The notes under the pieces were generated by a model. That model did no database searches and had not been told where the DNA came from. It saw only the letters and a list, made by a program, of their open reading frames with translations. Position numbers and translations under genes: made by a program. This document shows, one piece after another, positions 18,480 through 25,736 of a stretch of DNA of 33,022 bases; position 1 is the first letter of the stretch, and every line of letters begins with the position of its first letter. The DNA comes from Thermoplasmata archaeon (GTDB lineage Archaea; Thermoplasmatota; Thermoplasmata; RBG-16-68-12; JAGMCJ01), in NCBI GenBank assembly GCA_023130895.1, contig JAGMAI010000110.1:1-33022 (forward strand), written 5' to 3'.

Positions 18480-19592
18480 CTACCCCTCACAGCTTTCCAG
18501 CACCTTCTCGTACTTCTTGAAATCATTTGACTTGGCAAACTCCTGAACGATGTTATCAGGCAACTCCCCGAGGAGGGCGTCGAGCCTCTTCAGGACGTCC
18601 TTCATCTCGTGGTTCTGGTCCGAGAGCTGGCGGCTCTGGTCCTCGAGAACGTCCTTGGCCTTCACTATTCTGTCCATGTCGCCCTCGACCTCTCCGATCC
18701 GCCTCTCCAGGGACTCTATCTTCTCTTCGTTCTCCCGCTGAAGGTTCGGGTCAGGGACCTCTTCGAGCCTCGACAGCTGCGCCTCGGCACTTGCTCCGGA
18801 CCCCGCCTCCGCGAGGCGCGCCTCGACCTCTTCCGCTATCCTCCTTTCCGTCTTCTCGACCTCTTGCTCCCGGTTCTCGAGCGAGCCGTCCTTCTTCGCC
18901 AGTTCCTCCTCCTTCTCCTTGAGCGAGCGCTCCCAGTCGACCAACCGCTTCTTGTCCTTGTCCCGCCTCACGATCTCCTTCTGGAAGACCTCCAGGCGGA
19001 GCTTCAGGTTGTCCTCCTTCCTCTTGAGCTCCGTCTCCTGCAGAGAGAGCAGGTTCCTGTAGATCGTCTCCATCTCGATGATGCCCTTCTCGATCTCCAT
19101 GACCTCGTTCCGCTCTTCTTCCAGCTGTGCGACCTGTCTCTCGAGCTCGGACTTCTCCATCATCTCCACTTCGTCCGTGGAGCTCTTCAGTTCTCTTATC
19201 CTCTTCTGGGCCGATTTGAGAAGGACGTTCATCTGCTCCAGCTTCTTCCTCCTCAGCCTGATCACTCTCTGGAAGGGCTCGGCCAGCTCCCATATCCGGT
19301 GCGTGGAGTCCATGAGAGAGGTGCTCTCGACGAGCTCTCTCAGGAAGTCCTCCTCCAGCTTGTCGTCCTCGGTGGGGCTCTCGATGTCCAGGGGCTTGAT
19401 GGGAGCGCCGCAGTTGGGACACTCGTTCGTGCCCGTCCGCACGATCGAAAGACAGGATTGGCAACGATAGGCCTCGAACTCGTCATGGAAGTCGGACCCG
19501 CAGTTGCTGCAGCTTATCTCTTCCTCTCTGACTTCCGCTCCGCACAAGGAGCAGAACAGCTTCTGGTCTCCCAATCTGGCCTTGGGTATCAT
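18480..19592 (-). CDS. Double zinc-ribbon protein with long coiled coil
   Basis: N-terminal CSLC...CSNC and CQSC...CPNC pairs, then about 280 aa of coiled coil; ends in a short non-coil segment. Confidence 0.88.
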   Translation of the reverse strand: MIPKARLGDQKLFCSLCGAEVREEEISCSNCGSDFHDEFEAYRCQSCLSIVRTGTNECPNCGAPIKPLDIESPTEDDKLEEDFLRELVESTSLMDSTHRIWELAEPFQRVIRLRRKKLEQMNVLLKSAQKRIRELKSSTDEVEMMEKSELERQVAQLEEERNEVMEIEKGIIEMETIYRNLLSLQETELKRKEDNLKLRLEVFQKEIVRRDKDKKRLVDWERSLKEKEEELAKKDGSLENREQEVEKTERRIAEEVEARLAEAGSGASAEAQLSRLEEVPDPNLQRENEEKIESLERRIGEVEGDMDRIVKAKDVLEDQSRQLSDQNHEMKDVLKRLDALLGELPDNIVQEFAKSNDFKKYEKVLESCEG

Positions 19593-19609
19593 TTCCTTCT
19601 CTCTGAGGG

Positions 19610-20128
19610 CTATTCACACTTGTTGTAGCACACGATCTCGTTCAGGTGCTTCCTCCCAGACGATTCTGGGTCTCCATTGGGCACTCCAAGGGGCGTAAGA
19701 GCGATCACCTTGACGTCCTCGGACGCCTGGACGGCTGACCTGACCTTCTCCTCGTTGAAGGTGTTGATCCAGCATGTGCCCAGGCCCTCGCTCTCTGCCG
19801 CTAAGGTCAGATAGGCCATGGCCAATGCCACGTCCACCGGATAGCTGCTCATGTATCCCCCGATCATGCCCTGTGCCTCATCCAACAACCCACAGGCCAC
19901 CACTACCAAAGGTGCTTCGGCAATCCATTTCTGGTTGCCTGATGCTGCAGCCAGCTGTCTCTTCACGTCCTCATCGGTTACGATCACGAACCTCCATGGC
20001 TGCAGATTATCGACGGAAGGAGCCATTCTGACGCTGTTGAAAACCTTCTGTATCTGCTCCGCAGAGAGAGGCGTAGGCTGGTAGCTTCTAACGCTCTTTC
20101 TTTGCTTCATCGCCTCTAGAACGTCCAT
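19610..20128 (-). CDS. Nitroreductase family protein
   Basis: AMKQRKSVRSYQPTPLSAEQIQKVFNSVRMAPSVDNLQPWRFVIV; GLGTCWINTF; LTPLGVPNGDP typical of FMN nitroreductases. Confidence 0.92.
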   Translation of the reverse strand: MDVLEAMKQRKSVRSYQPTPLSAEQIQKVFNSVRMAPSVDNLQPWRFVIVTDEDVKRQLAAASGNQKWIAEAPLVVVACGLLDEAQGMIGGYMSSYPVDVALAMAYLTLAAESEGLGTCWINTFNEEKVRSAVQASEDVKVIALTPLGVPNGDPESSGRKHLNEIVCYNKCE

Positions 20129-20179
20129 TCCATCACTGCCAACAAATCTGGCGGGGCTAATAAAAGCCTTTCTGTCTGG

Positions 20180-20206
20180 TTATTATCAATGATTATTATC
20201 ATTATC
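20180..20206 (-). promoter_or_regulatory. Fur-box-like element upstream of the nitroreductase
   Basis: Minus strand reads GATAATGATAATAATCATTGATAATAA (contains GATAATGATAAT and a dyad partner); a TATA-like CTTTTATTAG lies between it and the start. Confidence 0.4.
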
Positions 20207-20250
20207 AATTGCATAACTTTTAAATTCGCTCGCAGGTATCGTACTGGCGC

Positions 20251-20349
20251 GGGCCCATAGCTTAGTTTGGCTGGAGCACCCGGCTGATATGGTTCCTCTG
20301 GGAACCCTCGGAAACCGGGAGGTCGAGAGTTCAAATCTCTCTGGGCCCA
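20251..20349 (+). tRNA. tRNA-Ile (GAT) with 24-nt intron at 37/38
   Basis: Acceptor GGGCCCA/TGGGCCC, T arm GAGAG-TTCAAAT-CTCTC, anticodon stem CCCGG/CCGGG; mature loop CTGATAA after removing 20290-20313, which contains hairpin GGTTCC-TCTG-GGAACC. Confidence 0.9.
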
Positions 20350-20485
20350 TTCATTGCGCCCTCGCTACATCTCGCCCGTGAGGATGAGGTTCCACATTAC
20401 CTGGACACAGACCTCAAGAAACCCACCATAACGCTTTTATCGAATGAAGATGCTCTGCCCGCCTCAGTAAGGAGGATAACATATT

Positions 20486-21316
20486 ATGGAACAAACACAA
20501 AGTACTGGAAGTGAGCCGTATGGTGAATCTGCACCGCCTCCGATGGCGGCTGCACCGCCTCCTGCCCGAAAGACCGATGTTGCCAAGCCTGCACTAGTTG
20601 TAGCAGTAGTTGCCGTGGCGTTGGCCTTGATCGGAATGGTGGCCATCCCAGGACCTGAGGGTCCCGAGGGGGCACCAGGGTTAGAGGGGGATGACGGAGA
20701 TCAGGGAGACACCGGACCGCGGGGAAGTGATGGACCACAAGGACCTAGTGGCGCGGATGGTATCGCCTGCTGGGACCTCAACGGAAACGGAACAGGAGAT
20801 ATCCCAGACGAAGACATAAACGGGGACCTCGTTGTGGATGTGCTGGATTGCACTGGACCTCAAGGGATACAGGGAGACCCTGGACCTCAAGGGATACAGG
20901 GAGACCCTGGACCGCAGGGGATACAGGGAATACAAGGACCACAGGGACCGGACGGGCCGCAGGGACCGCAAGGAGTCCCCGGGCCAATTGGACCGCAGGG
21001 AATACAAGGACCGCCTGGGACCCCGGCCACGGTGTTGTGGGCAGTCGTCGAATCGAACGGAACGCTCTACCGCGGGAGCAACGTCGTGAGTACCAACTGG
21101 GAAGGAACGGGCGATTACACTATCCGTTTCAACCAGGACGTGCGCGCCTGCGTCTACGTCGCGACGCTCGGTTACACCGGCTTCACAGGGGTGCCACCGC
21201 CAGGGAGTATTGCGGTCGTTGGTGAGTTTGCAGACCCGACTGGCATCTGGGTCTCGACCGACGACATGACTGGCACGGCGACTGACCGATCGTTCCACGT
21301 AGCTATCTTCTGCTAG
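20486..21316 (+). CDS. Membrane-anchored collagen-like (Gly-X-Y) surface protein
   Basis: Pro-rich N-term, TM ([20 protein letters not shown]), Gly-X-Y blocks of about 12 and 19 triplets separated by [29 protein letters not shown], globular C-terminal domain. RBS AAGGAGG upstream. Confidence 0.9.
   Translation: MEQTQSTGSEPYGESAPPPMAAAPPPARKTDVAKPALVVAVVAVALALIGMVAIPGPEGPEGAPGLEGDDGDQGDTGPRGSDGPQGPSGADGIACWDLNGNGTGDIPDEDINGDLVVDVLDCTGPQGIQGDPGPQGIQGDPGPQGIQGIQGPQGPDGPQGPQGVPGPIGPQGIQGPPGTPATVLWAVVESNGTLYRGSNVVSTNWEGTGDYTIRFNQDVRACVYVATLGYTGFTGVPPPGSIAVVGEFADPTGIWVSTDDMTGTATDRSFHVAIFC
20854..20928 (+). repeat. 27-bp tandem repeat (two exact copies plus a degenerate third)
   Basis: TGGACCTCAAGGGATACAGGGAGACCC at 20854-20880 and 20881-20907, then TGGACCGCAGGGGATACAGGG; encodes GPQGIQGDP. 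Confidence 0.95.
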
Positions 21317-21429
21317 ACGTCACGAACTCGATTCGGCTCAGGATCCACTGTCCGGTCGGCAGAGGGGCAACACCAATCAGAGCGTAAGGAGGACTCAGAG
21401 GTAGTCGTAGTCTCGAAGGTGAGTTGACC

Positions 21430-21957
21430 ATGGCGGGAGAGAAGTCTAAGAGGGAATCCCTCCGTGAGAGGAACACCGCATCCAGCCGAAGCGATAGGGC
21501 TGATTTCATGGAGCTTAGCCCTCAAAGAGTTGCTACCTTGCTGGTCATCGCGATCGTTCTCTTGGCCATCAACTCCATTCTGCTGGCCGCGGTATGGCTG
21601 GAGAGTGCTGCAGAGCCTGCCTTCCTCACCATCGACTCAGAGGAACAGATCGTCCTGGACATTGAGGATGTGGTCAACAATAGTGTCACATATGGGGTAT
21701 GGGTCAGCCTGAAGAACACGGGAGGAAAGGTCGCGTACGCGAGCGCCTCAGGCGAAGTCCTGGTCTCTCTCTACGGATCGGCATATGGCGAGGAGGTGCA
21801 GGAAGTGCTGGACTATGTTTCCTTGTCCATAGCTCCGGGGGAGAGCAGTTGGCTGTCCTTTGGCAGCTTCACGACTAGCCCTGGCTGGCACTACGTCGTT
21901 CACGTTCACATATCCTGGAACGGAGGGTCACTGCAGCTTTCGAGAGTGGTGTCCTAG
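21430..21957 (+). CDS. Hypothetical single-TM anchored extracytoplasmic protein
   Basis: TM RVATLLVIAIVLLAINSILLAAVWL followed by a beta-rich domain; ATG at 21430 preferred over the TTG at 21424. Confidence 0.7.
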   Translation: MAGEKSKRESLRERNTASSRSDRADFMELSPQRVATLLVIAIVLLAINSILLAAVWLESAAEPAFLTIDSEEQIVLDIEDVVNNSVTYGVWVSLKNTGGKVAYASASGEVLVSLYGSAYGEEVQEVLDYVSLSIAPGESSWLSFGSFTTSPGWHYVVHVHISWNGGSLQLSRVVS

Positions 21958-22037
21958 GAGAGGCGTACCCGACCACGACCGGTTTGAGCAGCTGATATTC
22001 CTTCTTGCAGCGAGAGCCTTAAATAGTCACCAATTCA

Positions 22038-22054
22038 TTTGAATAATTGTTCAA
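22038..22054 (+). promoter_or_regulatory. ArsR/SmtB-family operator candidate
   Basis: TTGAATAATTGTTCAA near-perfect palindrome (one mismatched pair) between TATA-like TTAAATAG (about 22019) and the ArsR start. Confidence 0.6.
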
Positions 22055-22075
22055 CTGTTCACATGAGTTGATACC

Positions 22076-22429
22076 ATGGTACACCAAGAAGCCTGCAAGA
22101 GCGTGTCCGTTGATGAGGCCAAGGTGGCGGAAGTCGCTGGCAAGATGCTCGACCGGGATGCCTTCTACAGGCTGTCCGAGATGTTCAAGGCCCTCGGGGA
22201 CGGGACACGCATCAGGATCCTCTACGCGCTCTCGGCAGAGGAGCTGTGTCCCTGCGAGCTCGCTTTCCTGCTCGACATGTCGATGTCCGCCATTTCGCAT
22301 CAGCTCAGGACGCTCAGGTCCCTCGGGTTCGTGAGGGACCGAAGAGAGGGGAAGAACGTCTACTACTCCCTCTATGACGAGCACGTGAGGGTACTACTGA
22401 AGACCACCGTCGAACACATGAAGGAGTGA
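22076..22429 (+). CDS. ArsR/SmtB-family metal-responsive repressor (CadC-like)
   Basis: FKALGDGTRIRILYALSAEELCPCELAFLLDMSMSAISHQLRTLRSLGFVRDRREGKNVYYSL; ELCPCEL resembles the alpha3 metal site (ELCVCDL). Confidence 0.93.
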   Translation: MVHQEACKSVSVDEAKVAEVAGKMLDRDAFYRLSEMFKALGDGTRIRILYALSAEELCPCELAFLLDMSMSAISHQLRTLRSLGFVRDRREGKNVYYSLYDEHVRVLLKTTVEHMKE

Positions 22430-22444
22430 ACCGAGGGAGGGTGA

Positions 22445-24571
22445 ATGGCGCTTGACAGGCAGAAGGTGAGGGTCGAGGGCCTTCACTGCGTCGACTGCGT
22501 CAAGAGCGTTGAGAAGACAATCTCCAAGTTCGCAGGCGTGAGAAGTGTCTCCATCAGCTTCGCGACGGGGAGCATGGAGATCGAGTATGACACGGACGAG
22601 GTCTCGCTGGAGGAGATCCAGCGGGCGGTCAGGAGACTCGGCTACGGGTTCCTCAGAGAAGAGGTGGAAGGCGAGAGGGTATTCTCCCTGTCCAACAGGG
22701 AGTTCGTCCTCGCCCTGCTCTCCGGGTCGTTCCTGGCGGTCGGACTGCTCCTTGCCCTCGCTGGTCAGGACCCCGGGGTCCTGGATCTCGGCGGGTGGCA
22801 AATCACGCTCTCGGAGTCCCTGTTCGTCGCTGCGATGATCTTCGGCGGGTACTTCCCCGCAAGACGCACGATGACGGCGATCGCGAACAAGAGCTTCGTG
22901 ATGGACGGCCTCATGGTCGTTGGAGCCCTGGGCGCTGTGCTGATAGATGCCTTCGCCGAGGGAGCCGCGATCCTCTTCCTCTTCTCTCTCGCCGAGCTTC
23001 TCGAGGACTACTCGGTGGAAAGGACCAGGGACTCGCTCAGATCGCTCGTGGACCTGAAGCCCAAGATGGCGAGCGTCAAGCGGGGCGATGCCTTCGTTCG
23101 CGCAAGGGTCGACGATATCACCGTCGGAGACATCGTTCTCGTCAAGCCGGGCGAACAGGTCAGTGTCGATGGCATCGTACGTGCGGGGGAGTCGACCGTT
23201 GACCAGTCACCCATAACCGGGGAGTCGGTCCCGGTGCGGAAGGGAGTCGGCGATGAGGTCTTCGCGGGAACCGTGAACCGGGAAGGAAGGATCGAGATCA
23301 GCGTCACGAAGGAGTCCTCCGACACGGCGCTGTCGAGGATAATCCAGCTCGTGGAATCGGCCGCAGACAGGAAATCAGACACCGCCCGGTTCATCGACAG
23401 ATTCGCGAAGTACTACACGCCCGCCGTCCTCCTCATGGCCGTGGCGGTAGCCGCGATACCGACCCTCCTGGGCCAACCGTTCGACGTGTGGTTCTACAAG
23501 GCCCTGCTCCTGCTGCTGATCTCGTGCCCGTGCGCGCTGGCGATATCCACTCCCATATCAATGGCCTCGAGCATCACGAGCGCTGCGAGGAACGGCGTGC
23601 TCATCAAGGGAGGGGCATACGTGGAGAGGCTCGAGGAGATCGACACGATAGCGTTCGACAAGACGGGAACGCTGACCGAGGGCGAAATGGAGGTCACCGA
23701 TGTGATCCCGCTCGCCGGTCATTCGCGCGCAGACGTCCTCCGCGTGGCTGCTTCGCTGGAGTGCCTATCCGAACACCCGCTCGGGCTGGCGATCGCGGAG
23801 TTGGCGGGGAAGGAGGGCGTTCCCCTGGAATGCGTCGAGAGCTTCCAGTCGATTCCCGGAAAAGGCCTCAAGGGAGAGATTGGCGGGGAACCGCACCTGA
23901 TCGGATCGGACAGGCTGTTCGAGACCGCTTCGAACCCGCTCATGGATAAGAAGCGCTCCTTGGAAAGGCAGGGAAAGACGACGGTGTTCGTGGGCAAGGA
24001 GGGCGAACCGCTCGGCGTGATTGCACTGGCTGACCGCGTTAGAGGTTCGGCGAGGGACGCGATGCTCAGGCTCCGATCAGGCGGGAGATACGACCTCGTG
24101 ATGCTTACGGGGGACAACGAGGCCGTGGCCAGGAGGATCGCTGGGCAGTTGGGGATCGATGACTTCCGTGCGAATCTGATGCCCGAGGAGAAGGTCGGCG
24201 CCATCGAGGCCATGTCGAGAGGCGGAAGGAAGGTCGCCATGGTGGGCGATGGTGTCAATGACGCCCCAGCGCTGGCGGCAGCGGACCTCGGGATAGCCAT
24301 GGGTGCAGCGGGCTCCGATTCGGCACTGGAGATCGCGGACGCCGCTCTGCTCGGAGACGATCTCTCCAAGGTGCCCTACATGCTGGACCTGGGAAGGAGG
24401 ACCATGCGGGTCGTCAGGAGCAACATCGTTGCGGCCATTGCCGTCAAGCTGACGTTCGCGGTGCTCGTCTTCCCGGGCCTCGTGACCCTCTGGATGGCGG
24501 TCGCGATAGGAGACATGGGCGTGTCCCTCGGCGTCATCCTCAACGCGCTGAGATTGGCGAGGGTGAAGTAG
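22445..24571 (+). CDS. P1B-type heavy-metal ATPase (Zn/Cd/Pb-type CadA/ZntA-like)
   Basis: N-term HMA domain with HCVDC; TGESVPV, SCPCALAIS, FDKTGTLTEGE, MVGDGVNDAPALAAADLGIAMG. Confidence 0.95.
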   Translation: MALDRQKVRVEGLHCVDCVKSVEKTISKFAGVRSVSISFATGSMEIEYDTDEVSLEEIQRAVRRLGYGFLREEVEGERVFSLSNREFVLALLSGSFLAVGLLLALAGQDPGVLDLGGWQITLSESLFVAAMIFGGYFPARRTMTAIANKSFVMDGLMVVGALGAVLIDAFAEGAAILFLFSLAELLEDYSVERTRDSLRSLVDLKPKMASVKRGDAFVRARVDDITVGDIVLVKPGEQVSVDGIVRAGESTVDQSPITGESVPVRKGVGDEVFAGTVNREGRIEISVTKESSDTALSRIIQLVESAADRKSDTARFIDRFAKYYTPAVLLMAVAVAAIPTLLGQPFDVWFYKALLLLLISCPCALAISTPISMASSITSAARNGVLIKGGAYVERLEEIDTIAFDKTGTLTEGEMEVTDVIPLAGHSRADVLRVAASLECLSEHPLGLAIAELAGKEGVPLECVESFQSIPGKGLKGEIGGEPHLIGSDRLFETASNPLMDKKRSLERQGKTTVFVGKEGEPLGVIALADRVRGSARDAMLRLRSGGRYDLVMLTGDNEAVARRIAGQLGIDDFRANLMPEEKVGAIEAMSRGGRKVAMVGDGVNDAPALAAADLGIAMGAAGSDSALEIADAALLGDDLSKVPYMLDLGRRTMRVVRSNIVAAIAVKLTFAVLVFPGLVTLWMAVAIGDMGVSLGVILNALRLARVK

Positions 24572-24638
24572 CCACTGTTCTCTTTATTGATAACCGCGAA
24601 CCAACGACTAAATAGTTTCGCGGGGCTGTTTGCTAACA

Positions 24639-25718
24639 ATGTCATCCAGCGGGAAGAAGAGATGGCCCACGGTGCTTCTCCTCATTCTCTTCGTCGTTAT
24701 CCTCATCGTACTCCTCGGGAGCTACTCGGTCATACCGAACATCCTTCCATTTGACATCACCCTGAGCGAATACGCGCCGTTCATAATCTCCGGGCTGATC
24801 ATCATCGCCACCAAGATCTGGCTTGACCTCATGGGGCCCCTCTTCATACATGCATTCTCCACGAGAACGAAATCGGAGGCGGACGCCGCGGCCATATATC
24901 AGATTGTCAGCTACGTCGCGTGGTTCGTCGCCCTCGGAGCGGTGCTTTGGACTGCGGCTGGCGGTCCAGAGGGAGGCATGAGCCTGCTGAGCCTCGGCCT
25001 GGTCAGCGCGGCGGCGATCTACGTCCTGCAAGGACCGCTGCTCAACATCGTCGGCTGGGCTGTTCTCGTCTACAGGGGGATCTACACGCTCGGGGACAGG
25101 ATCAAGATCAAGGACCTCAGTGGATACGTCACGAACATATCCATAATGAACACGACCGTCCGCGAGTTCGGCGGATGGATGAGCGGGGACACATTCACAG
25201 GACGAGTTGCGTCCATCCCGAACAGCTTCGTGCTGGAGGCGAACGTCTACAACTACACAAAGGACACCAACATCATCTGGGACGAACTGGAGGTCAACGT
25301 GACGTACGAGAGCGATATCGCCAAAGCCCAGCGGCATGTGCTCGATGCGACGGAGGAGGTCGCCGGGAGGTTCATGCAGAAGTACTCCAGCTTCGTCAAG
25401 GAGAAGATCGAGTTCAGTGACATCAAGGACATCGCCATAGTAAAGCCCAGGGTGCTTGCCAAGCTGGGCGACTACTCCGTTCGTCTGTTCGCAGTATACT
25501 TCTGCCAGGCCCAGAGGAGGCGAGAGGTCAGGTCGCGGATAATCACTGCCGTCTTGCGGAGGTTCAGCGAGGACGATGATGTCCAGATCGCGTATCCTCA
25601 CGTCGAGGTCGTGCCCTACAAGCACAGACCATTCGAGAGCCGCGCGGCCGACGTCCCTGTTGAAAGTTTCTCTGTCGTCCCATCGAAGCGCAAGGGCAGC
25701 GTGAAGGAAGAGAGCTAG
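24639..25718 (+). CDS. MscS-family mechanosensitive channel-like protein
   Basis: N-terminal TMs, then a YVLQGPLLNIVGWAVLVYRGIYTLGDRIKIKDLSGYVTNISIMNTTVREFGG beta domain. ATG at 24639 preferred over 24630. Confidence 0.85.
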   Translation: MSSSGKKRWPTVLLLILFVVILIVLLGSYSVIPNILPFDITLSEYAPFIISGLIIIATKIWLDLMGPLFIHAFSTRTKSEADAAAIYQIVSYVAWFVALGAVLWTAAGGPEGGMSLLSLGLVSAAAIYVLQGPLLNIVGWAVLVYRGIYTLGDRIKIKDLSGYVTNISIMNTTVREFGGWMSGDTFTGRVASIPNSFVLEANVYNYTKDTNIIWDELEVNVTYESDIAKAQRHVLDATEEVAGRFMQKYSSFVKEKIEFSDIKDIAIVKPRVLAKLGDYSVRLFAVYFCQAQRRREVRSRIITAVLRRFSEDDDVQIAYPHVEVVPYKHRPFESRAADVPVESFSVVPSKRKGSVKEES

Positions 25719-25736
25719 CCCGCATACGGAACCTTT

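Noticed and set aside
20854-20928. Short tandem repeats as a CRISPR array
   Set aside because: Repeats are contiguous without spacers and in frame with a collagen-like CDS.
20681-21298. 205-aa minus-strand ORF with SLYPLRSRV repeats
   Set aside because: Antisense reading of the collagen-like tandem repeat.
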